From Candidatus Poribacteria bacterium (GTDB taxonomy: Bacteria > Poribacteria > WGA-4E > WGA-3G): 59,079 nucleotides of DNA. Below, in pieces: positions 51,471 to 59,079 of the stretch. Every line of letters starts with the position of its first letter. The first letter of the stretch is position 1. The DNA is taken from contig JAPPNJ010000187.1 in assembly GCA_028818705.1 (NCBI GenBank), positions 1-59,079 of the forward strand. The letters run 5' to 3'. The position numbers were made by a program, and so were the translations under genes. Below the pieces are notes generated by a model, which was given only the letters and a program-made list of their open reading frames with translations, did not search any database and was not told the DNA's origin.

Positions 51471-53669
51471 TTAGTCGGACACCGGTAGCAGGGGTGTCAC
51501 TGAAGCAGCAAGTTGCTTCGTGCCAGCACGCGCGAAGCGAACTGTAATATAGAGATTCTGCCCCACTCCGTTAATTTTCGTTATTTTGCCCCTCCCGAAT
51601 TTTGGGTGGAGAACAATCTGATCAACGGCGTAATCCGGTGATTCTTCTTCGGAAATGACATCATACTTGCTCTGCGTGTCGCGGAAGGGGGAACGGTAGC
51701 GGTCAACATGTCTGATGAGATGCTCAGGGATTTCAGAGATAAAGCGAGACGGGGTACGGTATTCTCTCTCTCGAAATGTTCTCCGCGAACTTGCATGCGA
51801 AAGATATAGCTGCTCCATTGCGCGTGTGATCCCGACGTAACAGAGCCGACGTTCTTCTTCCAACTCCGCTTGGGTATCAAGAGAGCGTTGATGTGGTAGA
51901 TATCCCTCTTCCATACCGACGATGAAAACAAAGGGGAATTCCAACCCCTTCGCACTGTGCAAGGTCATCAGTGTCACCATATCGGTGCTGTCGGTCTCCA
52001 TAGCATCTATATCTGCGGTAAGTGCCACGTTTTCCAAATAATCCGAAAGGCTTGGCTCGACTTCGTTGTGTTCATATTCGATAACGGCATTAATGAGTTC
52101 CTCAATGTTTTCGACTCGATTTTGCGCTTCAATGCTATTTTCCGCCTTTAAATTCTTGAGGTAGCCGGTCACCTTTAAGACATAGTCGAGTGCATCGGCA
52201 GGCATAGCGGTGGCGTCAAAGTCATCAAAGATTTTGACAAAGCGTCGAACTTTCGCCTGAAGGCCGCGGTTAATTGTAGAAATTTCATCTACGCGTTGGA
52301 TAGCATCAAAGAGTGTTATGTTCTCGCTCACCGAAAAATCAATGAGTCGTTGAAGCGTTGTACTTCCGATGCCTCGACTCGGCACGTTTATGATCCGTCG
52401 GAGGCTCATGGAATCGCTCGGATTACACATAACACGGAGATAGGCAAGGAGATCTTTGATTTCCATTCGATCATAGAAGCCGACCCCGCCGACAATCTGA
52501 TAGGGGATGTTTGCGGTTCGGAATGCTTCCTCAAAGATTCGGGATTGGGCATTGGTTCGATAAAAGACGGCAAAGTCTTTGTAATCTACGCCCTCGGTGT
52601 GCCAATCCTCAATTTGCGTCCCAACGTAACCTGCCTCATCGTTTTCGTCCATTGCCTCATAGCAGGTGACAAGTTCACCGATGTCATTTTCTGTCCACAG
52701 TTTCTTCGCCTTTCGCTCCCTATTGTTGTGGACAACGCCCCATGCGGCATCCAAAATGTTTTGGGTGGAACGATAGTTCTGCTCCAGACGGAGGACGAGG
52801 GTGTTTGGATAATCCTTCTCAAAATCGAGAATATTCCTGATGTCGGCACCGCGAAAAGCATAGATAGATTGGTCATCATCGCCGACGACACAGATATTCT
52901 GTTTTTCTCCGGTTAATAAATGTACTAACTCATACTGACATCGATTGGTATCCTGATACTCATCAACAAGGGTATACTCGAACTTGTTCTGATAGTATTG
53001 GCGGACATTTGGGTTTTGATTTAAGAGATCGACCGTGAAGAGCAGCAGATCGTCGAAATCAAGGGCATTGTTCAGGCGCAGTCCGTCCTGATAAAGTGCG
53101 TAGACCTCGGCGACGATTCTCTCAAAATAGCCATCGGCAATTTTCTGGTAGGTCTGCGGCGAGATGGACTCATTCTTGGCACGGCTGATGTGGCTGAGGA
53201 TCGCGCGCGGGTTGTACTGCTTATCATTATAGTTGAGCTGTCGAAGGACATCCTTGACCAGTGTTGCTTGTTCCCCTGTATCGAAGATGGTAAAGTCGCG
53301 GGTATAGACGTGATTTGCCGCTCGGGATCCGCTTCCAGATTCAGCAGGTGTGCCCAACTTTTCAATATCCCTGCGAAGTATACGCGCACAGGTCGAATGG
53401 AATGTTGCCACCCAGAGCTCATGGCTAACGCTGCCTTCGACGAGTGTATCCAACCGCTGTTTCATCTCCTTTGCTGCCTTGTTGGTAAAGGTCACAGCGA
53501 GGATACGGAAGGGAGAGATGCGGTGGTGTTTAATGAGGTAAGCGATGCGGTGTGTGATGACGCGCGTTTTGCCACTGCCGGCACCGGACAAGATGAGTAG
53601 GGGACCGTCGGTATGCTGGACTGCTTCGCGTTGAACGTCATTTAAAGATCTTAACAGGTTATCGGTCAA
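51471..53669 (-). CDS. pcrA: ATP-dependent DNA helicase PcrA/UvrD
   Basis: This is a superfamily 1A 3'-5' DNA helicase for repair and replication restart, 732 aa. Motif I is GAGSGKTRVITHRIAYLI (residues 29 on), Ia VTFTNKAAKEMKQRL, II LVDEYQDTN, III VVGDDDQSIYAFRGAD, IV LEQNYRSTQNIL, V VTLMTLHSAKGLEFPFVFI, VI RRLCYVGITRAMEQLYL. The C-terminal tail has a Tudor-like end (VLHPKFGRGKITKINGVG), as in PcrA. TTG start at 53669 gives LTDNLLRSLNDVQREAV, the family's normal opening. It shares strand with gatC. Confidence 0.97.
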   Translation of the reverse strand: MTDNLLRSLNDVQREAVQHTDGPLLILSGAGSGKTRVITHRIAYLIKHHRISPFRILAVTFTNKAAKEMKQRLDTLVEGSVSHELWVATFHSTCARILRRDIEKLGTPAESGSGSRAANHVYTRDFTIFDTGEQATLVKDVLRQLNYNDKQYNPRAILSHISRAKNESISPQTYQKIADGYFERIVAEVYALYQDGLRLNNALDFDDLLLFTVDLLNQNPNVRQYYQNKFEYTLVDEYQDTNRCQYELVHLLTGEKQNICVVGDDDQSIYAFRGADIRNILDFEKDYPNTLVLRLEQNYRSTQNILDAAWGVVHNNRERKAKKLWTENDIGELVTCYEAMDENDEAGYVGTQIEDWHTEGVDYKDFAVFYRTNAQSRIFEEAFRTANIPYQIVGGVGFYDRMEIKDLLAYLRVMCNPSDSMSLRRIINVPSRGIGSTTLQRLIDFSVSENITLFDAIQRVDEISTINRGLQAKVRRFVKIFDDFDATAMPADALDYVLKVTGYLKNLKAENSIEAQNRVENIEELINAVIEYEHNEVEPSLSDYLENVALTADIDAMETDSTDMVTLMTLHSAKGLEFPFVFIVGMEEGYLPHQRSLDTQAELEEERRLCYVGITRAMEQLYLSHASSRRTFREREYRTPSRFISEIPEHLIRHVDRYRSPFRDTQSKYDVISEEESPDYAVDQIVLHPKFGRGKITKINGVGQNLYITVRFARAGTKQLAASVTPLLPVSD

Positions 53670-54475
53670 AACTTGCCTCTTGTCTCGTGGTATTTAAAAT
53701 AGTAGACACACGCCGGCGTGCCGTAACAGACCTGCAAGCAGCCGGTACAGTACCCTAACTTTATGCTATACAGTATACACGATTTGGAATTAATTTGGCA
53801 AGGGGAAATTTCGGAAATATCTCGTTTTCATTCGTAGAACGCGGTTGTATAAGGGACACGCTATTAGGAGATTGTTCCTACAAAAGGAAACTTGCAGAAA
53901 AGATTTTCAGCATTAGTAGAGAACAGCCCCAGCGGGGCGGTATGTGTGTAGTACCTGCGAACCGCCACATCCCAAGCCCCAGCGGGGCGATATGTGTATA
54001 GAATTGGAAATCGTCCAAAGTTTAGTATGAATGATGTTTCGATTCTCCGATATGCTTAAACTATTCGCGCAAGCCAGTATTTTTCCATTAGGGGAAAACG
54101 CCAGAGCATCTCTATAGACATACCGCCCCGCTGGGGCTTAGCAGTCAGAGGTAGGATCTTTCTATAGAGATGCCGTTCCTACGGAACCAAAGACCCCACC
54201 TTCTTGATTAGAAGATGTTCTCTACACATGCCGCCCCGCTGGGGCTTAGCCTAGGGGGGCGATAGCATTTCTATAGACATACCACCCCGCTGGGGCTTAG
54301 CGGTCAGAGGTAGGGTCTTTCTATAGAGATGCCGTTCCTACGGAATCAAAGACTCCACCTTCTTGATTATCGGAATCTATGGGATTAATAAGGTTTTCAT
54401 CCTTAGGAAACTCAAGAGAACACGATCTCTTAACTAACGTTGCATGCCAACGGCTTTATCAAACTCACGTTAGTA
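53670..54475. other. Repeat-dominated gap between pcrA and uvrA
   Basis: About 800 bases with no supported gene. It holds at least five GCCCC-(AGC/GCT)-GGGGC hairpins (53935, 53977, 54124, 54232, 54283 regions), a 104-bp imperfect direct repeat, and AGGAGATTGTTCCTAC (53867-53882). The pcrA promoter should lie near 53700-53790. Confidence 0.7.
54107..54369. repeat. 104-bp direct repeat with GCCCC-GCT-GGGGC hairpins
   Basis: Copies at 54107-54210 and 54266-54369 have equal length and, by eye, six mismatches, all transitions. Each starts CATCTCTATAGACATACC or its variant, continues through the CCCCGCTGGGGCTTAGC hairpin, and ends CACCTTCTTGATTA. The 55-base spacer holds a further hairpin of the same family. 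Confidence 0.85.
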
Positions 54476-57346
54476 TTAGACAAGGTGCTCCTTCAAGAAT
54501 TGACCGGTGTAAGAGGCTTTGACTTTGGCTATTTCCTCAGGGGTTCCCTGTGCTAAGACCTCTCCACCTTTATGTCCGCCTTCTGGACCGAGGTCGATGA
54601 CATAGTCGGCAGTTTTGATGACATCGAGATGATGCTCAATCACAAGGACAGTGTGTCCACTATCAACAAGACGATTGAGGCTGTCCAAAAGCTTTTGAAT
54701 ATCTGCCATGTGCAGCCCTGTCGTAGGTTCATCCAAGATATAGAGGTTATGCTTGCCTCGCTTGATTTTACCCAACTCACTTGCCAGCTTTATTCGTTGT
54801 GCTTCGCCACCGGAGAGGATAGTGGCAGGATGCCCAATTTGGAGATAGCCCATACCGAGCTGATTGAGAACGTTCAGTTTGTGATGGATTAACCGCTGAT
54901 CGGCAAAGAATTCGACGCCTTCCTCGATTGACATATTAAGGATTTCAGAGATATTTCTGCCGTTGTAGGTTACATCAAGTGTATCCTCATTGTAGCGTGC
55001 GCCTTTACAGGTCGGGCAAACGACCTCGACATCGGGCATAAAATGGAGTTGGGTGGTAATAGTGCCTTCGCCGTGGCATTCTTCACACCGTCCGCCTTTG
55101 ACATTGAAACTAAATCGGGAGGCGGTGTAGCCCCTTGCAGCTGAGAGTGGCGTGCTGGCGAAGAGTTTGCGGATGTTGTCGTAAAATCCGATATAAGTCG
55201 CAGGATTAGAACGTGGCGAACGCCCTATAGGGGACTGATCTATATTGATAACATTGCTTACGTGTTCATGTCCCTCCAATTCATCGTGTGCCCCATAAAG
55301 GATTCGACTGTCGTGATAGAGGGCATAAAGCTTCTTGTAGAGGATCTCGTTGACAAGGGTGCTCTTGCCAGAACCAGAGGCTCCGGTAATACAGATAAAT
55401 ACACCGAGTGGAATATCAACGTTGATACTTCTGAGATTGTTTGCTTTGGCACCGGTGATGCTTAGGAATTTTCCATTGAGGTCACGACGCTGCGTTGGTA
55501 GCGAAATTTCTCGCTTTCCGCTCATATAGAGACCTGTCCAAGATTCAGTGCAGTCAAGAATTGTTTTAAGGTCGCCTTGGACGACGATATGTCCACCGTG
55601 GATACCGGGTCCGGGTCCAAGTTCGATAACGTGATCTGCGGCGCGAATTGTGCTTTCATCATGCTCAACGACGATAACCGTGTTGCCGATGTCCCGCAAT
55701 TTTCGCAGCGTCTCTATCATCTTAACATTATCCTTCGGATGCAAACCGATACTCGGTTCATCAAGGACGTAGAGCATGCCCATTAATCCGGAACCAATCT
55801 GTGTAGAGAGGCGGATGCGTTGTGATTCGCCCCCGGAAAGGGTCGCGGAACGACGATTCAGGTTTAGGTAGTCGAGTCCGATACCGAGGAGGAGATTAAT
55901 CCGAACGACAAGCTCATTGATGACCCGCTCGCCAGCCTCCCGCTGCTTTTCTGGCATACCTGTGATACTCAGTAAGAAATCACGCAATTCTTCAAAGTGC
56001 AACTCACCTACATCGTGGATCGTCTGGTCCTTAATAGTAACGAGGAGCCGTTGTCGTTTGAGTTTCGCCCCATCGCAATCGGGACAGGTGCGCTCTACCA
56101 TCACTTTTCGGAGATATTCTTCCATTCCAGAATGCGCTTCTCCGCGTTTTCGATAGTTTCGATAGTGCCTGTCGATACGGGTGGCGATTCCGTCAAAACG
56201 GATTTTTCGACCGAGGTGGCGTCTTTCGACGGGTCGCGCGCCTTCAGGTTGTAAGATAGGAAATTCTTCACCGCGTGTCCCGTAATAGAGAACATCAACG
56301 ACCTCTTCGGGTAGATCGGCGAAAGGCACGTTCAGGTCAAAGTTGTAGTGTGCGGCGAGGCTGTACATTGTCCTACCGTCCCATCGGTCAGGATCATAGT
56401 TAAAAGCCTGATGGACGAATGCGCCCTCGGCAATACTCCGTTTCTTGTCAGGGACAAGCAGGTTTGGATGTACTTGTAAGTAGGTGCCGAGTCCGGAACA
56501 GGTTACACATGCGCCGGTCGGTTCGTTAAAGGTGAAGTGGTGGGGTCCGAGTTCAGCCATGAGTACCCCGTGTTTGAGGCATCCGAAGCCTTCCAAGAGT
56601 TCTATGGCATCCGCCTCAGCGTCCTCTGGAAATTTGACATCAAACCGCATGAAGCCTTCGCCTACCAGCATTGTGTGTTCCAGTGAAGCGAGGACTTGTC
56701 TATCAATGTCTTTTTTGATAAAGAATTTATCGACGATGACCTGTATATCGTATTCGAGATCTGGGTCGAGTTCAATTTCTTCGCTGATGTCGTGTTCAAT
56801 GCCGTCAATTTTAACGTGTCTGCACCCTTTCGTACGGATATCGTCGAAGAGATAGTCATAATCTTCACCGTAGATTTTAAAGACGGGTGCGTGAATCTCA
56901 ACCTCGGAGCCTTCTGGCAAAGCGAGGAGCCGCTCCAGAATCTGGTGATGCGATCGGATGGGGATCACAGCCTCACAATAAGGACAGTGTGCGATCCCGA
57001 TAGTAGCGAAGAGCATCCGGAGGTAGTCTTGCAGATCGGTCATTGTGCCGACGGTGGAGCGCGGGTTCATGGTGATTGTTTTTTGTTCGATAGAAACAAC
57101 AGGCGACAATCCGTCAATGAAATCGACATCGGGTTTTTTGAGTTGGGTGATAAAGCGTTTGGCGTACGTGGACATCGATTCAAGGAATCGGCGCTGTCCC
57201 TCGGCATAGACGGTATCAAATGCCAATGAAGATTTACCGGAACCACTGATTCCCGTGACGACAACGAGTTGGTTCCGTGGAATCTCAACTTCAATATTTT
57301 GTAGATTATTTTCTCGTGCGCCTTTAACAGCAACAGTCTGTCTCAT
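54476..57346 (-). CDS. uvrA: Excinuclease ABC subunit A (UvrA)
   Basis: This is the damage-sensing ATPase of nucleotide excision repair, 956 aa, the usual length. Two ABC modules are seen: Walker [19 protein letters not shown] with signature [17 protein letters not shown], and [17 protein letters not shown] with signature [17 protein letters not shown]. Zinc-finger cysteines appear in [35 protein letters not shown] and [10 protein letters not shown]. The start ATG follows GTAGGAGGGCATAA; this ribosome site overlaps the stop codon of the upstream PIN-domain gene, suggesting translational coupling. Confidence 0.98.
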   Translation of the reverse strand: MRQTVAVKGARENNLQNIEVEIPRNQLVVVTGISGSGKSSLAFDTVYAEGQRRFLESMSTYAKRFITQLKKPDVDFIDGLSPVVSIEQKTITMNPRSTVGTMTDLQDYLRMLFATIGIAHCPYCEAVIPIRSHHQILERLLALPEGSEVEIHAPVFKIYGEDYDYLFDDIRTKGCRHVKIDGIEHDISEEIELDPDLEYDIQVIVDKFFIKKDIDRQVLASLEHTMLVGEGFMRFDVKFPEDAEADAIELLEGFGCLKHGVLMAELGPHHFTFNEPTGACVTCSGLGTYLQVHPNLLVPDKKRSIAEGAFVHQAFNYDPDRWDGRTMYSLAAHYNFDLNVPFADLPEEVVDVLYYGTRGEEFPILQPEGARPVERRHLGRKIRFDGIATRIDRHYRNYRKRGEAHSGMEEYLRKVMVERTCPDCDGAKLKRQRLLVTIKDQTIHDVGELHFEELRDFLLSITGMPEKQREAGERVINELVVRINLLLGIGLDYLNLNRRSATLSGGESQRIRLSTQIGSGLMGMLYVLDEPSIGLHPKDNVKMIETLRKLRDIGNTVIVVEHDESTIRAADHVIELGPGPGIHGGHIVVQGDLKTILDCTESWTGLYMSGKREISLPTQRRDLNGKFLSITGAKANNLRSINVDIPLGVFICITGASGSGKSTLVNEILYKKLYALYHDSRILYGAHDELEGHEHVSNVINIDQSPIGRSPRSNPATYIGFYDNIRKLFASTPLSAARGYTASRFSFNVKGGRCEECHGEGTITTQLHFMPDVEVVCPTCKGARYNEDTLDVTYNGRNISEILNMSIEEGVEFFADQRLIHHKLNVLNQLGMGYLQIGHPATILSGGEAQRIKLASELGKIKRGKHNLYILDEPTTGLHMADIQKLLDSLNRLVDSGHTVLVIEHHLDVIKTADYVIDLGPEGGHKGGEVLAQGTPEEIAKVKASYTGQFLKEHLV

Positions 57347-57356
57347 TTATGCCCTC

Positions 57357-57782
57357 CTACTTTGTTGCATGATAAGCGATATCTACTTTGACGGCAGCCT
57401 CATACAAATCAGAGTCCAGCGTCAGCAGTGGTAAATCAAGACGTAGAGCAAGTTCCAGATAACTTGCGTCATAAGTTGTTAATCCATATTCTTCTGCCAA
57501 TTCACAAACCGTTTTCATTGTATCGCCTCGCGTTGCTGCAGCAGTATCAACTATCACGGGTAGTATTGCTATCACATCAAGATATTGCGATAAAACTTCT
57601 CTGCTAATACGCTCGCGTCGATAAGCCATGAGCAGGGCGTTGCTGATCTCCTGATAAAATAAAGAAGGTGCAGCTGCCACAGTTACGCCGCGTTGTAAGT
57701 CTTCCAAGACTTTTCGCGTCCGCTCTTCAACTTCATCAGGCAGAAGACCTGCTATCAAAACAGAACAGTCAATCACTATCAT
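57357..57782 (-). CDS. PIN-domain ribonuclease, VapC-type toxin
   Basis: From ATG 57782 (141 aa) the protein begins [17 protein letters not shown]. The four acidic PIN residues are D5, the glutamate of [10 protein letters not shown], the aspartate of [12 protein letters not shown] and D in LLTLDSDLY. Such proteins cut RNA (often tRNA or rRNA) with Mg2+ when the antitoxin is lost. It overlaps the antitoxin stop by four bases (ATGA). Its own TAG overlaps the uvrA ribosome site. Confidence 0.9.
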   Translation of the reverse strand: MIVIDCSVLIAGLLPDEVEERTRKVLEDLQRGVTVAAAPSLFYQEISNALLMAYRRERISREVLSQYLDVIAILPVIVDTAAATRGDTMKTVCELAEEYGLTTYDASYLELALRLDLPLLTLDSDLYEAAVKVDIAYHATK

Positions 57783-58021
57783 TTGCGGCCTTTGTTCTTC
57801 CAATCTGCTACCTCACGAACTGTTCCGACAGGGAATTTTGCCCGTAATGCGATTAACTGACCGTAAGCGTCATTTGCCTCAATCTGCGGAACATCTTGAG
57901 GTGGCACCATTACAGCAACTACCCTCCCGCTGTTAGTTATAGAGAAACTTTCTCCATTTTCAACACGCTTGAGAAGTCTTGATAAATGCGTTTTTGCTTC
58001 ATGAACTCCTATCTCAGTCAT
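57779..58021 (-). CDS. Phd/YefM-type antitoxin
   Basis: From ATG 58021 (preceded by AGAAGGAGTAGCAAACAA) the protein is 80 aa, MTEIGVHEAKTHLSRLLKRV, then GESFSITNSGRVVAVMVPPQ. This is the DNA-binding Phd/YefM fold followed by a variable toxin-binding tail ([13 protein letters not shown]). By family knowledge it neutralises the PIN toxin and represses its own operon. The longer frame to 58087 overlaps the neighbouring gene and lacks a good start. Confidence 0.9.
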   Translation of the reverse strand: MTEIGVHEAKTHLSRLLKRVENGESFSITNSGRVVAVMVPPQDVPQIEANDAYGQLIALRAKFPVGTVREVADWKNKGRK

Positions 58022-58061
58022 TTGTTTGCTACTCCTTCTAAAAGAATCTGGAAACTCCACA

Positions 58062-59079
58062 CTACAGAAACGGATTGTTTGCATCATAATAATATGAGGG
58101 TTCCTCTACGGAGGTTTGGCTATCCTTGGTTAAGCGGACAGATGCGGAGAACTGTTCAATGATTCCTTTTTGTGTAAGCCATTCGCATGCCAACTCAAGG
58201 GCGAGTTCTCGTTTTCCGAAATGGGTATAGAGATCGGTTATTGTGCGTTCATCGCCTGATTCCTCTAAGAAGTCGAGCAAGGGTTTGAACAACAACAGCA
58301 AATCGTCCTCCAGATATTGGTCGATCTGTTCGAGTGCCTCGCGGAGCATGGCTTCATCTTTGGGTTTATCTATAAGGTCGATGAAAACGGCATTGAAAAA
58401 AGAGGGGTTGTACTTAAGTGCCTGATAGATAGCCTTGCGTCTGGGTGTTTCGCCGCGTTTGAGTACTTCAATACGCGCCAGTTCTCTAATAGCGTATTTG
58501 AGGTAGAGAAAGGTGTAATCGACATCGTGTTTGAGGTGTAACCATTTCTCGGCTTTGGCAAGGATAGCCGTTACACCAGCGGCGGCGTTGAAAAGTTGGG
58601 ATTGCTTATCTCTGTCTCCGACCTGCAGACAGGTGGGATCCCCGACTTGAAAATTAGCATCGCCGTCTACAGCAAACAGGCTGTCTTTGGAAAAGAGCAC
58701 ACAGCTGGCGGCAAGGATTGAATGGAGTCGGCTGCCCTGGAGTGTCGTGTCCAACATTTTTCGATAGTCACTGCGAGTGTAGAGTTGAACCCGAAATGGA
58801 ATACCTTCCTCGATTAACTGATACTCTTTCTGCTTGAACCTTGTACCGTCTCGGAGAATTAAGGTTATGTGAACAGCGATTTTCTCCCAAACGTTGTCCT
58901 CGGCGAGGTTGCTGGTGAGAATTGCGGCGAGGACGTACCGGTCCTGTTCGAGTGTGTCGGTTAAGTTGTCCAATGCGATGTGGATCTGTGTGTAGATATC
59001 CGCTTGCTGACGTGCCGGAGAAGCATCGCGAGTAGAACTCGCTCCTACAATGCTATCGCGAGTAGAACTCGCTCCTACA
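58062..59079 (-). CDS. Unrecognised protein, frame open to the window edge, with in-frame repeats at its amino end
   Basis: TTG at 58973 would give 303 aa, but no ribosome site precedes it and the frame stays open upstream to the edge. The upstream codons read SPARQQADIYTQIHIALDNL, protein-like, and before that the two 30-base repeats read VGASSTRD-type peptides. So I list the gene as 5'-partial. The body is helical and acidic (AEKWLHLKHDVDYTFLYLKY, EALEQIDQYLEDDLLLLFKP). The opening DRYVLAAILTSNLAEDNVWE and VQLYTRSDYRKML hint at a nucleotidyltransferase-like fold with a helical C-terminal domain, but this is weak. It ends 40 bases upstream of the antitoxin gene. Confidence 0.6.
   Translation of the reverse strand, partial: VGASSTRDSIVGASSTRDASPARQQADIYTQIHIALDNLTDTLEQDRYVLAAILTSNLAEDNVWEKIAVHITLILRDGTRFKQKEYQLIEEGIPFRVQLYTRSDYRKMLDTTLQGSRLHSILAASCVLFSKDSLFAVDGDANFQVGDPTCLQVGDRDKQSQLFNAAAGVTAILAKAEKWLHLKHDVDYTFLYLKYAIRELARIEVLKRGETPRRKAIYQALKYNPSFFNAVFIDLIDKPKDEAMLREALEQIDQYLEDDLLLLFKPLLDFLEESGDERTITDLYTHFGKRELALELACEWLTQKGIIEQFSASVRLTKDSQTSVEEPSYYYDANNPFL
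59025..59079. repeat. Tandem 30-bp hairpin repeat (GCGAGT-AGA-ACTCGC)
   Basis: Two copies of ATCGCGAGTAGAACTCGCTC plus CTACA, period exactly 30 bases, running into the window edge. Same GCGAG stem and CTCCTACA tail as at 47195 and 51080. Confidence 0.9.

Noticed and set aside
53670..54475. Possible CRISPR array (repeated CCCCGCTGGGGC units)
   Set aside because: Spacing is irregular, spacers are themselves repeated, and no cas gene is present; it is an interspersed hairpin repeat cluster.
54572..54892. 106-aa and other plus-strand frames opposite uvrA
   Set aside because: Antisense shadows of a clear, full-length uvrA.

Overview
This window most resembles a marine or sponge-associated bacterium of the Candidatus Poribacteria type. 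That is an inference, not a measurement. It rests on the mix of a phytanoyl-CoA dioxygenase-family oxygenase, a one-cysteine sulfatase, dockerin-bearing secreted proteins, a C-terminal domain with the NYPNPFNPETWIPY signature, two very large paralogous membrane proteins, and dense interspersed hairpin repeats. TAG ends nuoE, nuoF and nuoH, so it is a normal stop codon here.

Layout. 1-1039: 3' part of a secreted WD40/dockerin protein. 1262-14563: a complex I locus, nuoE-F-G-H-J-K-L-(DUF5069-type gene)-M-(Na+/H+ antiporter)-N, with no nuoI and with nuoA-D not in the window. 14685-18017: a Gfo/Idh/MocA oxidoreductase broken by an in-frame TAG, then a copper P-type ATPase. 18127-21603 (minus): two GT9 heptosyltransferase-type genes around a UGT-type glycosyltransferase, for cell-surface or lipid glycans. 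21718-28370: a large membrane protein, a STAS protein, a metallophosphoesterase, a PyrK-like flavoprotein, biotin synthase and two small unknown genes. 28460-32468: a small unknown gene, a secreted metzincin-like protease with NPCBM and dockerin modules, seryl-tRNA synthetase, tRNA-Asp and tRNA-Val. 32709-37393: a PhyH dioxygenase, then an overlapping pair of a lipoprotein amidase and a GH10-like/DUF187-type glycosidase. 37676-43818: a sulfatase, a second large membrane protein, a rhamnonate dehydratase-like enolase-superfamily enzyme and an IolE-like TIM barrel, suggesting use of sulfated or acidic sugars. 44043-48775: a frameshifted small gene, a secreted helical protein with a clear terminator, methylmalonate-semialdehyde dehydrogenase and a C-terminal processing protease. 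48883-53669 (minus): pcrA, gatC, gatA and a small membrane protein. 54476-59079 (minus): uvrA preceded by a VapBC-type pair, then an unrecognised gene whose frame runs off the right edge.

The strongest unexplained signal is the repeat population between, and sometimes inside, genes. It has two levels: (1) about 100-190 bp elements with terminal inverted repeats (family A, ends like TATGGTAAA...; family B, ends AGGACTTACGCA); and (2) small hairpins with 5-9 bp perfectly paired arms and 3-4 nt loops, whose arms differ completely from type to type while the pairing is kept. These hairpins sit inside the larger elements, in intergenic gaps, and in frame inside at least one gene (PyrK-like, exactly 30 bp) and probably another (right edge, 30-bp period). 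Repeat sequence also supplies the C-terminal codons of gatA and of the UGT-type glycosyltransferase.
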